Shown here: positions 8,597 to 17,268 of the stretch, in pieces
Numbering within the stretch: position 1 is the first letter of the stretch
Layout: each line of letters opens with the position of its first letter
Translations under genes and position numbers: made by a program
The notes under the pieces: model-generated
The model's database searches: none
What the model was told of the DNA's origin: nothing
The model's input: only the letters and a program-made list of their open reading frames with translations
Assembly (NCBI GenBank): GCA_035632095.1
Contig: DASQHM010000089.1
Coordinates: 1-30,082, forward strand
Reading direction: 5' to 3'
Origin: DASQHM01 sp035632095
Lineage (GTDB): Bacteria; Pseudomonadota; Alphaproteobacteria; Ferrovibrionales; Ferrovibrionaceae
DNA length: 30,082 bases

Positions 8597-8800
8597 AGCG
8601 TCCTCCTGTCATGACAACCCGGGAAAGACTTCGGCCGCGGACGCGCGCCGCCGCTCGAACCGTCACGCACCATACTCGCTCGCGCCGGATGCATCCACCG
8701 CGGCCGCCGGTCTCACGGAGTGTTGTTGCCGCGCTTGTTCGGCCGAAGGAATTTCCTGCTAAGCTCGCCGCTCCCTACGGGTCACAGGAGAGGAAACGCA

Positions 8801-9424
8801 ATGAAGCTTTATTATTCGCCCGGCGCCTGCTCGATCGGCATTCACGTGCTGCTGGAGGAGATCGGCAAGCCCTACCAAACCCAGAAACTGAACTTCCAGC
8901 AACAAGAGCAGTTCGGCGACGCGTTCAAGTCCATCAATCCGAAGTCGAAGGTCCCGACCTTAGAGCGCGACGACAAGAGCGTGCTCACGGAATTTCCCGC
9001 CATCGCGCTTTGGCTGGCGCGGACCAATCCGGAGAAGAAGCTGCTGCCGGGCGACGCGGACGGCGAAGCGCGCGCCATCGAGGCCATGGACTACGTGATC
9101 GCCACGATGCATATGCAGGGCTTCTCGCGCATTTTCCGTCCCGGCAACTACGCGCCGAGCGAATCCGACCACGAGAAGGTCAAAGCGCGGGGCATGGAGA
9201 TTTTCATGAACGGCATGAAGCTCATGGACAAGCGGCTCGAAGGCAAGGACTACGTGGTCGGGCCGTTCTCCATCGCAGACGCGGCGCTCTTCTACGTGGA
9301 GTTCTGGGGCGGCGACCGGTTGAAGCTCACGCTGCCGCCGAACTGCGCCAAGCACCTCGCGCGCATGAAGGCGCGACCGGCGGTGCAGCGGGTGCTCAAG
9401 GACGAGGGCCTGGCGGCCGCCTGA
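8801..9424 (+). CDS. Glutathione S-transferase (beta-class-like)
   Basis: The 207-residue product has an N-terminal thioredoxin-fold GST domain (KLYYSPGACSIGIHVLLEE, with Cys10 at the beta-class position; INPKSKVPTLE containing the conserved cis-Pro; TEFPAIALWLA in the glutathione-binding segment). An all-helical C-terminal domain carries GPFSIADAALFYVEFWGG. It should conjugate or reduce substrates with glutathione in the cytoplasm; the substrate is unknown. ATG 8801 was chosen because the family N terminus begins there and CAGGAGAGG lies just upstream. A perfect 7-bp stem overlaps its stop codon, and the gene converges on tRNA-Gln. Confidence 0.9.
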   Translation: MKLYYSPGACSIGIHVLLEEIGKPYQTQKLNFQQQEQFGDAFKSINPKSKVPTLERDDKSVLTEFPAIALWLARTNPEKKLLPGDADGEARAIEAMDYVIATMHMQGFSRIFRPGNYAPSESDHEKVKARGMEIFMNGMKLMDKRLEGKDYVVGPFSIADAALFYVEFWGGDRLKLTLPPNCAKHLARMKARPAVQRVLKDEGLAAA

Positions 9425-9433
9425 TGCAGGCGG
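9417..9433. terminator. Hairpin between GST and tRNA-Gln
   Basis: CCGCCTG (9417-9423) and CAGGCGG (9427-9433) form a perfect 7-bp stem with the loop ATG, overlapping the GST stop codon. It lies between two convergent transcription units, where a bidirectional terminator is expected. No T-run follows on either strand, so intrinsic termination is unproven. Confidence 0.35.
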
Positions 9434-9439
9434 GAGGGC

Positions 9440-9514
9440 TGGCTGGGGCGGGAGGATTCGAACCTCCGAATGTCGGATCCAAAATCCGATGCCTTACCAC
9501 TTGGCGACGCCCCA
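9440..9514 (-). tRNA. tRNA-Gln (TTG anticodon)
   Basis: On the minus strand the 75-nt gene folds as a complete cloverleaf. The acceptor stem TGGGGCG pairs with CGCCCCA, followed by G and an encoded CCA (9442-9440). The anticodon arm is TCGGA-TTTTGGA-TCCGA, placing TTG in the loop, which reads Gln CAA codons (and CAG by wobble). The T arm is GGAGG-TTCGAAT-CCTCC. It lies 26 bp downstream of ispE on the same strand and may be processed from read-through transcripts. Confidence 0.96.
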
Positions 9515-9540
9515 AACCCGGCCCGCGGCGGGGCTGAACC

Positions 9541-10467
9541 TTAGTATGGCGGAAGCGTAGTTTCCAGTGCGGGCGGCGCGTGTTGCAGCGCCGCCCAACG
9601 CACCCACCAGGCGGGCCGCGCCGCGCCGATGGCGCCGGCAGCCGCCCGGGCTTGCCCCTCTTCGGCAAACAATCCGAAACACGTGGCGCCGCTGCCCGAC
9701 ATGCGCGCCAACAGACAATTGGCGGCGCCGTTCAATGCGGCCAGCACGTGCGCGATTTCTGGGGCAAGCCTGAGCGCCGGCGCTTCGAGATCGTTGCGCC
9801 GTTCGCCGAGCGCGAGCGCGAGCGACCGCGCGTCCGGGGGCGGAGAACTGAGCGGATTGCCATCGCCGCATTTTCCGCCGAGGGCGGCGAACACGTCGCG
9901 CGTCGACAGCGGCACGCCCGGATTGGCCAGCACAACGAAGGCCGGCGGCAACGGCGGCGCGGGCTTGAGGATCTCGCCGATGCCGCCGACGAGCGACGGC
10001 ACGCCGGCCAGGCAGACCGGCACGTCGGCTCCGAGCTGCGGCGCCAGCCGGCCGGCGATGGCACCGTCGTGGTCCACGTCCCAGAGCGCGCGCAAGATAT
10101 GAAGTGCCGCGGCCGCATCCGTCGAGCCGCCGCCGATTCCGGAAGCGACCGGCATGGTCTTGTGCAACGTGATGTCGGCGCCGCGGCGGACCTGGCTTGC
10201 CGCCGCCAGCATCCGGGCCGCCCGCAGCACGAGGTTCTCGACGCCGCGATCCAGGTCGCCCGCGCGCGGACCCTTCAGGGTCAACGACAACTGACTCGCC
10301 GGCGCGGCATCGATGCGCTCGCCGACGTCGGTAAACACCACCAGACTGTCGAGCAGGTGATAGCCGTCGGCCCGGCGCCCGGTGACGTGGAGATAGAGAT
10401 TGACCTTGGCCGGCGCCGTATGGCCGACGCGGTTTCGCCCCGATCCGCTCGCCCGGGCCACACTCAC
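9541..10467 (-). CDS. ispE: 4-diphosphocytidyl-2-C-methyl-D-erythritol kinase
   Basis: IspE phosphorylates CDP-ME at its 2-hydroxyl in the non-mevalonate (MEP) pathway of isoprenoid synthesis, in the cytoplasm. The 308-residue product has the GHMP kinase N-terminal pattern APAKVNLYLHVTGRRADGYH (Lys21 expected catalytic), the ATP-binding glycine loop PVASGIGGGSTDAAA (about 106-120), GADVPVC (Asp148 expected catalytic) and the C-terminal GHMP motif ARMSGSGATCFGLF. Its length is typical or slightly long for the family. Start is GTG 10467; the preceding TPR gene stops 7 bp upstream, so the two are almost certainly co-transcribed, probably with translational coupling. tRNA-Gln follows downstream. 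Confidence 0.95.
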   Translation of the reverse strand: MSVARASGSGRNRVGHTAPAKVNLYLHVTGRRADGYHLLDSLVVFTDVGERIDAAPASQLSLTLKGPRAGDLDRGVENLVLRAARMLAAASQVRRGADITLHKTMPVASGIGGGSTDAAAALHILRALWDVDHDGAIAGRLAPQLGADVPVCLAGVPSLVGGIGEILKPAPPLPPAFVVLANPGVPLSTRDVFAALGGKCGDGNPLSSPPPDARSLALALGERRNDLEAPALRLAPEIAHVLAALNGAANCLLARMSGSGATCFGLFAEEGQARAAAGAIGAARPAWWVRWAALQHAPPALETTLPPY

Positions 10468-10474
10468 CGGGCGA

Positions 10475-12295
10475 TCAACCGCCGCCGGTCGCCTGCGCCG
10501 CCTTGCCGCCGGCGGGCGGATTTCCCAAACCGGTGTCGATCTTGGCGCGGATGCCCGGGATCATCCCCGGCTCGGGCTTGAGCGCAAGCGCGCGCTGCCA
10601 CTGGAAGCGGGCTTCCGACTTGCGGCCGACACGCCAATACGCATCGCCCAGGTGATCGTTGATGGTCGGATCGTCGGGCTTCAGCTCGACGGCGCGCTCC
10701 AGGTTGCCGACGGCATCCGGGTAGCGGCCGAGGCGGTATTGCGCCCAGCCCAGGCTATCCACGATGAAACCGTCGTTCGGCTTGATCTGCACCGCACGCT
10801 CCAGCATGCCGACCGCCTGGTCCAAGTGCTCGCCGCGCTCGACCCACGAATAGCCGAGATAATTCAGCACCAGGGGCTGCTCGGGCTTCAGCTTCAGCGC
10901 CGCGAGGAAGTCGGCCTCGGCCTTGGGCCATTGCGAGGAGCGCTCATAGGCGATGCCGCGCGCGTAATAAAGCGACCAGCGCTGCTCGCTCGCCACGTCG
11001 GGACTGCCCAGCGCCTGGGTGTAGGCGTCGGCGGCCTCGCCGAACTTCTGCTGCGCGCGCAGAATGTCGCCGACGGTGATCAACGGCTCGAGCCGGGCCG
11101 GCTGCTCGCGGCTCATGGATCGCAGCGCCGCGATCGCTTCGTCGGGGCGATTCATCTCCTCGAGGACGCCGGCGGCCCTAAGCCGCGCGCTCCAGCCGAA
11201 CGGCGATTTCGGATTGACCGCGCGATACTGCTCGAGCGCCTCGTTGTAGCGCTGATTGCTCTCAAGGATGTCGGCCAGCAGAATGCGCGCCACCGGAAAA
11301 TCCGCCCGGATATGCAGCGCGAGCTGCAGATAGACTTCCGAACCTTCGCCGCCGTCCTGCCGCGACAATACGGATGCCGCGCCGAAGAAAGCCTCGGCGG
11401 CGCCCTCGGTCGCCGTGCCGATCAACGCCGCCGGCTTATCCTGCGATTGAAGCGATTCCATGATGCTGGCGATCGCCGGACTGTCGGGATTTTGCGTCAA
11501 GTAAACGCTGTAGAGTTTGCGCGCATCTTCCGGGTGGCCCTGGCGCTGCAGGAAGTTGCCGAAAGCCTCGACGACGCGGAGACTGGCGCCTCCGGCGCCC
11601 GCCAAGGTTTCGCGATAGGCGGCACTTGCGGCATCGTTGCGGCCCATCACGTCGTTGAGCAACGCGCTGTGATAGTGGAAGAACGGCGCGAAGGCCGCAT
11701 TCTCCTGCAGCGGCTTGAGCGATTTGATCGCATCCTCGGGCTTCGATAGCCCGAGTTCGACCCAAGCGCCGATCAGCGGGTTGAGCACAGAATTGAAGCC
11801 GGATTGGCCGGCCGCCGCGATTGCCTTCTCCGCCGAAGCGAAGTCGCCCTTATGTACGGCGTCGTCGGCCAGAAGGATGTTGGCAATGCCGTCGTGCGGA
11901 TCGAGCGTCAAGACCCGCTTCGCCAATTCCGACGCTTCCGGGAATCGGCCGTCGCCGATCATGAGGATCAACGTGCGATGCGCCAGCGCGGAATTGTTCG
12001 GATCGTCGGTCAGAGCTTGGGCGTAGAACTCCGCCGCCGATGACGTGTCGCGCTCCGAATGGGCGAAACGTCCGGCCAGGTAGCTGCCGAGCGGCGATTC
12101 GAGGCTGGTGGGCACGGCGCCTTGCGGGCGCGAGCCGCCGCCGCCGGTTTCCGGCGCGCAGGCGGCCGTCGCCAGCAGTGCCGCCATCGCGGCGACTCCA
12201 AGCAGGCGTGATCGGCTCAATCGGATGCGCGAATGTCTTCCCGCCAGTCGGTCGATGCCGGACAAGCGGGCCACGTTCAGCGTACGAGTGCCCAT
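10475..12295 (-). CDS. TPR-repeat protein, probable lipoprotein
   Basis: The product is about 606 residues with many tetratricopeptide repeats. Clear units include AYTQALGSPDVASEQRWSLY and VGMLERAVQIKPNDGFIVDS, with repeated L-K-P-[DE]-x-P spacing. An N-terminal hydrophobic segment ends in LLATAAC, a loose lipobox, so export and lipid attachment are likely though the motif is not canonical. The start is uncertain: ATG 12295 and ATG 12301 both give a long positively charged n-region, and neither has a good ribosome-binding site, so a downstream alternative start is possible. TPR proteins of this type occur beside ispE in other alphaproteobacteria and their role is a protein-interaction scaffold of unknown partner. 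The stop lies 7 bp before ispE. Confidence 0.82.
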   Translation of the reverse strand: MGTRTLNVARLSGIDRLAGRHSRIRLSRSRLLGVAAMAALLATAACAPETGGGGSRPQGAVPTSLESPLGSYLAGRFAHSERDTSSAAEFYAQALTDDPNNSALAHRTLILMIGDGRFPEASELAKRVLTLDPHDGIANILLADDAVHKGDFASAEKAIAAAGQSGFNSVLNPLIGAWVELGLSKPEDAIKSLKPLQENAAFAPFFHYHSALLNDVMGRNDAASAAYRETLAGAGGASLRVVEAFGNFLQRQGHPEDARKLYSVYLTQNPDSPAIASIMESLQSQDKPAALIGTATEGAAEAFFGAASVLSRQDGGEGSEVYLQLALHIRADFPVARILLADILESNQRYNEALEQYRAVNPKSPFGWSARLRAAGVLEEMNRPDEAIAALRSMSREQPARLEPLITVGDILRAQQKFGEAADAYTQALGSPDVASEQRWSLYYARGIAYERSSQWPKAEADFLAALKLKPEQPLVLNYLGYSWVERGEHLDQAVGMLERAVQIKPNDGFIVDSLGWAQYRLGRYPDAVGNLERAVELKPDDPTINDHLGDAYWRVGRKSEARFQWQRALALKPEPGMIPGIRAKIDTGLGNPPAGGKAAQATGGG

Positions 12296-12396
12296 GGGCA
12301 TATCAAACCAGCAGCCGGGTCCGGAACGCAATGGCAATCTCCGCAATGCCGCCGGTGAAAAATGCCGCACCGGCGCACGGTCAGGAATCGGCGTGG

Positions 12397-14058
12397 TCAC
12401 ATATTCGGATAGTTAGGCCCACCGCCGCCTTCGGGCACCACCCAATTGATGTTCTGCTCGGGATCCTTGATGTCGCACGTCTTACAATGCACGCAGTTTT
12501 GTGCATTGATCTGCAGGCGCGGCTTCGATCCGTCGTCGTTGCGCACGATCTCGTAGACCCCCGCCGGACAGTAGCGCTGCTCGGGCGCATCATAGAGCGG
12601 CAGATTGATCGCGATCGGCACCGCCGCATCCTTCAGGGTCAGATGGATCGGCTGGTCTTCCTCGTGATTGGTGTTGGAAATGAACACGGACGAGAGCTTG
12701 TCGAACGTGATCTTACCGTCGGGCTTCGGATATTCGATGCGCCGGCATTGGTCGGCGCGCTTCAAACTTTCGTAATCGGCCTTGCGATGGCGAAGCGTCC
12801 ACGGCACCAGGAAGCCCAGGCCGAGATCGTTCAGCCACATATGCACGCCGCCGTGCGCGGTGCCGAGCCACATGCCGAAACGCAAGCCGGGCTTGACGTT
12901 CCGCACCTTATATAGGTCGCGATAGGCCCAAGAGGTGCGGAAGGCCTGCGGATAGGCATCGAGCGGGGCCGCCGGGGCGGCGCCGGCCGCCAGCGCGGCG
13001 AACGCGGCTTCCGCCGCCAGCATCCCGGTCTTCATGGCATTGTGCGAGCCCTTGATGCGCGGCAGGTTCACGAAACCCGCCGCGCAGCCGATCAGCGCGC
13101 CGCCCGGGAACACCAACTTCGGAATCGACTGCAAGCCGCCCTCGTTGATGGCGCGGGCGCCATAGGCGATGCGCTTGCCGCCCTCGAATGTGTCGCGGAT
13201 CGACGGATGCAGTTTGAAGCGCTGAAACTCGTCGAACGGGGACAGGAACGGATTCTGATAGTTCAGGTGGATGACAAAGCCGACCGCCACCTGGTTGTCC
13301 TCCAGGTGGTACATGAACGAGCCGCCGCCGGTCGCGTTGTCGAGCGGCCAGCCCTGCGTGTGCACGACCAGCCCTTGGCGGTGCTTCGCCGGATCGACCT
13401 GCCACAGCTCCTTGATGCCGATGCCGAACTTCTGCGGCTCGACGCCGTCGCGAAGCCGGAAGCGTTCGAATAACGTCTTGGTGAGCGAACCGCGCGCGCC
13501 TTCGGCGAAGAACGTGTATTTGCCGAGCAACTCGACGCCCGGCGTGTAGCTGTCCTTGTGGTGGCCGTCGCGGGCGATGCCCATGTCGCCGGTGGCGACG
13601 CCCTTGACGCTGCCGTCGGCGTTGTAGAGCACTTCGGCGGCGGCGAAACCCGGATAGATTTCAACGCCGAGGGCTTCGGCCTGCGTCGCCAGCCAGCGGC
13701 AGACGTTGCCGAGACTGACGATGTAATTGCCGTGATTGTTCATCAGCGGCGGCAGCATGAAATTCGGAATGCGAATGTGGTTGGCGGCGGTGAGGACCAT
13801 GAAGCGGTCTTCGCTGACCGGCGCATTGAGCGGCGCGCCTTGCGCCTTCCAATCCGGAATCAATTCGTTCAGGGCGATGGGGTCGATCACGGCGCCCGAC
13901 AGGATATGCGCGCCGACCTCGGAGCCCTTCTCGATGACGCAGACCGTGAAATCCTTGCCGTTGGCCTGACAGAGCTGACGAAAGCGGATCGCGGCGGCAA
14001 GACCCGCTGGCCCCGCGCCGACGATCACCACATCGAACTCCATCGCTTCCCGGGTCAT
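12397..14058 (-). CDS. Electron transfer flavoprotein-ubiquinone oxidoreductase
   Basis: ETF-QO passes electrons from reduced electron transfer flavoprotein, produced by acyl-CoA and amino-acid dehydrogenases, to ubiquinone at the inner membrane. The 553-residue length is normal. The FAD-binding motif DVVIVGAGPAGLAAA lies at about 9-23; HILSGAVIDP and GCAAGFVNLPRIKGSHNA are family landmarks. The C-terminal ferredoxin part has CPAGVYE and NCVHCKTCDIKDP, supplying the four Cys for one 4Fe-4S cluster. ATG 14058 follows an AGGAG ribosome-binding site at the right distance; the frame stays open further upstream without recognisable sequence. No etfA or etfB gene is in the window. The TPR gene follows on the same strand after about 100 bp. 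Confidence 0.95.
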   Translation of the reverse strand: MTREAMEFDVVIVGAGPAGLAAAIRFRQLCQANGKDFTVCVIEKGSEVGAHILSGAVIDPIALNELIPDWKAQGAPLNAPVSEDRFMVLTAANHIRIPNFMLPPLMNNHGNYIVSLGNVCRWLATQAEALGVEIYPGFAAAEVLYNADGSVKGVATGDMGIARDGHHKDSYTPGVELLGKYTFFAEGARGSLTKTLFERFRLRDGVEPQKFGIGIKELWQVDPAKHRQGLVVHTQGWPLDNATGGGSFMYHLEDNQVAVGFVIHLNYQNPFLSPFDEFQRFKLHPSIRDTFEGGKRIAYGARAINEGGLQSIPKLVFPGGALIGCAAGFVNLPRIKGSHNAMKTGMLAAEAAFAALAAGAAPAAPLDAYPQAFRTSWAYRDLYKVRNVKPGLRFGMWLGTAHGGVHMWLNDLGLGFLVPWTLRHRKADYESLKRADQCRRIEYPKPDGKITFDKLSSVFISNTNHEEDQPIHLTLKDAAVPIAINLPLYDAPEQRYCPAGVYEIVRNDDGSKPRLQINAQNCVHCKTCDIKDPEQNINWVVPEGGGGPNYPNM

Positions 14059-14180
14059 GGTGTCTCCTGCCGGCGCGTCTTCGATTGGGAACTCATGCGG
14101 CGTGAAGTACCCCGCCGCCCCGGTATTTGCAAGGCGGCGGACGCTCGCTTGGCTGCCGAACGGCATGGTAGCGTCCGGCC

Positions 14181-14993
14181 ATGGTGAACCGCGAGACCCT
14201 GGCCGAGTGGCTGCGCTTCCAGGTGGAGGCCGGCGCCGATGAGGCCATCGGCGCGGCGCCGGTCGACCGCTATGGCCTGGCCGAAGCCCGGCCCGCCGAT
14301 CCTGCACCACCCGCCAGAGTCACCGTGGCGCCGTTGCCCGAGCGGCGGGTGCCGGCAGCGGCGGCGGCGAGCGCGTTGGCGTCGCCAGCGGCCGCGGCGG
14401 CCAGTGCCCGCGAGATTGCCGCCGGTTGCGCCACCCTCGACGAGCTTCGCGCCGCCCTGCTCGCGTTCAACGGCTGCGCGCTGAAGGATACGGCGACGCA
14501 ACTGGTGTTCGCCGATGGCAACCCCGCCGCCAAGGTCATGCTGGTGGGCGAGGCGCCGGGGCGGGACGAAGACCGGATCGGCCGGCCCTTCGTGGGCGAA
14601 AGCGGGCAGCTCCTGGACCGGATGCTGGCCGCCATCGGCCTCGACCGCGGGTCGGTTTACATCACGAACATCATCCCTTGGCGCCCTCCGGGCAACCGCC
14701 ACCCCTCCCAGGACGAGACCACCGCTTGCGCTCCCTTCGCCGAACGGCACATTGAATTGGTCGGCCCCAGGGTGCTGGTGCTGCTTGGCGGCGTGTCGGC
14801 TGGCACCCTGCTTCAGCGCAGCGATGGCATCACCCGGCTACGCGGGCGCTGGCATGAATACCAGAGTACCACCGGCCCCATTCCGGCCATGCCCACCTTC
14901 CATCCCGCATATCTGCTGCGCCAACCGGCGCTTAAGCGGGAATCCTGGCGTGATCTATTGGCAATCAAAGATAAATTGGCATCCCTCGCGTAA
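14181..14993 (+). CDS. Uracil-DNA glycosylase, family-4-like
   Basis: This 270-residue enzyme should excise uracil from DNA. It has GEAPGRDED (motif A, about 123-131), RPFVGESGQLLDRMLAAIGL, ITNIIPWRPPGNRHP, and the second catalytic motif HPAYLLR (241-247). Residues 40-80 are an Ala/Pro-rich linker that is probably disordered. Family-4 enzymes usually hold a 4Fe-4S cluster with four Cys; here only Cys99 and Cys183 of the expected pairs are visible, with Phe96 and Trp167 at the other two positions, a pattern I recall in other alphaproteobacterial homologues. The ATG lacks a ribosome-binding site but sits 6 nt after TAGCGT, suggesting a leaderless start. It diverges from ETF-QO with 122 bp between. 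Confidence 0.9.
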   Translation: MVNRETLAEWLRFQVEAGADEAIGAAPVDRYGLAEARPADPAPPARVTVAPLPERRVPAAAAASALASPAAAAASAREIAAGCATLDELRAALLAFNGCALKDTATQLVFADGNPAAKVMLVGEAPGRDEDRIGRPFVGESGQLLDRMLAAIGLDRGSVYITNIIPWRPPGNRHPSQDETTACAPFAERHIELVGPRVLVLLGGVSAGTLLQRSDGITRLRGRWHEYQSTTGPIPAMPTFHPAYLLRQPALKRESWRDLLAIKDKLASLA

Positions 14994-15059
14994 GTAGTTA
15001 TTCCGTAAAATTTTTCTCTTTTATCCCCAAAATTTTCCGAAATTAAGCACGAGTCGGGG

Positions 15060-15094
15060 TTGTCGGTACCCGGTTAATTGTCTATTACCGACCC
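15060..15094 (+). promoter_or_regulatory. Promoter of slt with overlapping inverted repeat
   Basis: TTGTCG (15060-15065) and TATTAC (15083-15088) are spaced by 17 nt, close to the alphaproteobacterial housekeeping pattern. The -10 ends 6 nt before ATG 15095, predicting a leaderless mRNA. GTCGGTA (15062-15068) and TACCGAC (15086-15092) form a perfect 7-bp inverted repeat that spans the promoter elements, so a dimeric regulator could bind there. The stretch upstream (15000-15050) is strikingly AT-rich for this window, and a GAGTC (CcrM) site lies at 15051-15055. Confidence 0.5.
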
Positions 15095-16729
15095 ATGAGT
15101 GCCGTGACCTTCATAGCGGCCTCGTCGAAATACTTGTCGCGGCGCCCGTATTTGCTCGCGACGGCCCTATTGGCTCTGACGTTACTTGGTTATGACGTCA
15201 AAGCAGCGCCGAACGAAACGGCGGCAGTGGCACCGGGGCTCAGGGTGATCGGCGAGGACGGGCGACCGGTCGAGCCGCTATCGGCCCCGGACGTCGCTCG
15301 ATACCGCTCCATCTTCGCATTGCAGGAGGAAGCCCGGTGGCGAGACGCCGACCAGGCGATCCGGGTGCTCGACAACCGCGTCCTGCTGGGCCATGTCCTC
15401 TACCAGCGTTACGTCCATCCCAAGTTCCGCAGCAACTATGCGGATTTAGTGTCCTGGCTCGAACGCTATGGCGACGAGCCGGGGGCGGAGCGCATTCGCC
15501 ACCTGGCCCTGGCGCGCATGCCTGCCGGGGCCAAGTCCCTGCCGCCGGAAATCGGCGTGACCCTGCCCGACATCGAACGGCCGGCGACCTCGTCACCCGA
15601 CGACCGCCTGCCGCCGCTCTCGGCCGCCAAAGCCGCGGACAACGGCCATGCCGTCGCCCAGACGCCGGACTGGGATGCGGGCCTGACCGCCTGGCAAAAG
15701 GGCGACCCGATGACGGCGGCCAAGCGCTTCGAGGCCATGGCGCGTTCGGACCGCGCATCCTCCTGGGATGCCTCGGCGGCGGCGTTCTGGGCGGCACGCG
15801 CCTATTTGCGCGCACGCCATCCGGAACGCGTGAACGACATGCTGGGCATCGCCGCGCAATACCCGCGAACTTTCTACGGCCTGCTGGCGTCGCGGCAGCT
15901 CGGCCACGACATCGTCTTCAATTGGACCCTGCACAACGACGCCATGGATCGCCGCCGCCTAGCGCAGACGCCGGGCGTGCGCCGCGCCGTGGCGCTCAGC
16001 CAAGTCGGCCAGGACGCCCTGGCGGGCCAGGAGTTGTATCGCCTCTACATGCGCGCCGGCGACGACGTGGCGAGCCAGATCCTGCAGATCGCCAGCCGCA
16101 TCAACGCGCCGAGGGCCGTGATGCAGCTCGGCCAGCATTGGCGCGCGGCCCATGGCGAGACGTTCGACGGCGCCCTCTATCCGGTGCCGAAATGGAAGCC
16201 CGCCGGCGGCTTCTCGGTGGATCGCGCGCTGATCTTCGCGTTCATGCGCCAGGAAAGCGCCTTCGACACCAAGGCGCGCAGCAGCGTTGGCGCGACCGGA
16301 CTCATGCAGCTCATGCCGCAGACCGCAAGCCTTATAGCCCACGACCGCTCCCTGAAAGGCGGCAACCGGCTCTATTCGCCCGAAGTCAATATCGAGCTCG
16401 GTCAGCGCTATCTGCAAAGCCTGATCGAAGGCGAGCCGGTGCGCGGCAATCTTCTGCTGCTGGCCGCGAGCTATAACGCCGGCCCCGGAAAGGTGAAGCA
16501 TTGGCTGGCCGACATCGGCCACGAAGGCGATCCGCTGCTGTTCCTGGAAATGATGCCTTCGCAGCAGACCCGCGATTTCGTCGAGCGGGTGGTGGCGAAC
16601 TTCTGGATTTACGAGTTGCGGCTCGGGCAGGACACGCCCTCGCTCGACACCCTTGCCGGCGGCAAATGGCCCTACTACGTTGCCCAGGACGACGCAACGT
16701 TATCGGTGGCCGACGATGAGCCAGAGTGA
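15095..16729 (+). CDS. Soluble lytic murein transglycosylase
   Basis: The enzyme cleaves peptidoglycan between MurNAc and GlcNAc, forming 1,6-anhydroMurNAc, in the periplasm. The 544-residue product has an N-terminal signal/anchor segment (about residues 17-38). A helical, superhelix-like middle region (about 60-360) includes WASAAAFWAARAYLRAR-type repeats. A C-terminal SLT domain has FMRQESAFDTKA (catalytic Glu387), GATGLMQLMPQTA, LYSPEVNIELGQRYL and AASYNAGPGKV, all diagnostic of family 1 lytic transglycosylases. The start ATG 15095 has no ribosome-binding site but lies directly after a promoter-like sequence. The 3' end overlaps the moaB-type gene by 14 nt, indicating translational coupling. 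Confidence 0.93.
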   Translation: MSAVTFIAASSKYLSRRPYLLATALLALTLLGYDVKAAPNETAAVAPGLRVIGEDGRPVEPLSAPDVARYRSIFALQEEARWRDADQAIRVLDNRVLLGHVLYQRYVHPKFRSNYADLVSWLERYGDEPGAERIRHLALARMPAGAKSLPPEIGVTLPDIERPATSSPDDRLPPLSAAKAADNGHAVAQTPDWDAGLTAWQKGDPMTAAKRFEAMARSDRASSWDASAAAFWAARAYLRARHPERVNDMLGIAAQYPRTFYGLLASRQLGHDIVFNWTLHNDAMDRRRLAQTPGVRRAVALSQVGQDALAGQELYRLYMRAGDDVASQILQIASRINAPRAVMQLGQHWRAAHGETFDGALYPVPKWKPAGGFSVDRALIFAFMRQESAFDTKARSSVGATGLMQLMPQTASLIAHDRSLKGGNRLYSPEVNIELGQRYLQSLIEGEPVRGNLLLLAASYNAGPGKVKHWLADIGHEGDPLLFLEMMPSQQTRDFVERVVANFWIYELRLGQDTPSLDTLAGGKWPYYVAQDDATLSVADDEPE

Positions 16730-17264
16730 CGGCGCCCGCCGCTTCATACCCGTCAACATCGCGGTTCTAACCGTTTCCGACACCCGCACCGAAGCCGACG
16801 ACAAATCGGGCCAGGTGCTGGTGGATCGTTTGAGCGAGGCCGGACACAAGCTGGCCGCCCGGGCCATCGTGCCCGACGAGGTTGCCCGCATCCAAGCGCA
16901 GGTCCGGGCCTGGATCGATGACGCGGCGATCGACGTGGTGATCGCCACGGGCGGCACCGGCGTCACCGGCCGCGACGTCACGCCGGAAGCCTTCGATGCG
17001 CTCTACGAGAAATCCATCCCCGGCTTCGGCGAGCTCTTCCGAATGCTGAGCTACCAGAAGATCGGCGCCTCCACCGTGCAATCGCGATGCACCGCGGGCG
17101 TGGCCAAGGGCACGTATCTCTTCGCCCTGCCGGGATCGCCCGGTGCCTGCAAGGACGCATGGGACGATATCTTGAAGAGCCAGCTCGATTACCGCACCAA
17201 GCCCTGCAATTTCGTCGAGCTGCTGCCGCGTTTGCGCGAGCACGAGCGGCGCAAGGCCGGCTGA
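16716..17264 (+). CDS. moaB: Molybdenum cofactor biosynthesis protein MoaB/MogA family
   Basis: MoaB/MogA proteins bind molybdopterin, and the active members adenylylate it before molybdate insertion. The 182-residue product has the MoCF fold: NIAVLTVSDTRTEADDKSG near the start, VVIATGGTGVTGRDVTPEA (the GGTG-containing pterin-binding loop), PGFGELFRMLSYQKIGAS, and LFALPGSPGACKDAWDDIL. The length and motifs fit MoaB more than a full MoeA. The start overlaps the slt stop by 14 nt. No other molybdenum-cofactor gene is nearby, so the operon link to slt appears organisational rather than functional. It converges on the glycosyltransferase pair with only 4 bp between stops. Confidence 0.9.
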   Translation: MSQSDGARRFIPVNIAVLTVSDTRTEADDKSGQVLVDRLSEAGHKLAARAIVPDEVARIQAQVRAWIDDAAIDVVIATGGTGVTGRDVTPEAFDALYEKSIPGFGELFRMLSYQKIGASTVQSRCTAGVAKGTYLFALPGSPGACKDAWDDILKSQLDYRTKPCNFVELLPRLREHERRKAG

Positions 17265-17268
17265 AGGC

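Noticed and set aside
14059..14310. N-terminal extension of ETF-QO
   Set aside because: The 84 extra residues are Arg/Pro-rich and unlike the family, they overlap the divergent UDG gene, and an AGGAG site supports ATG 14058.
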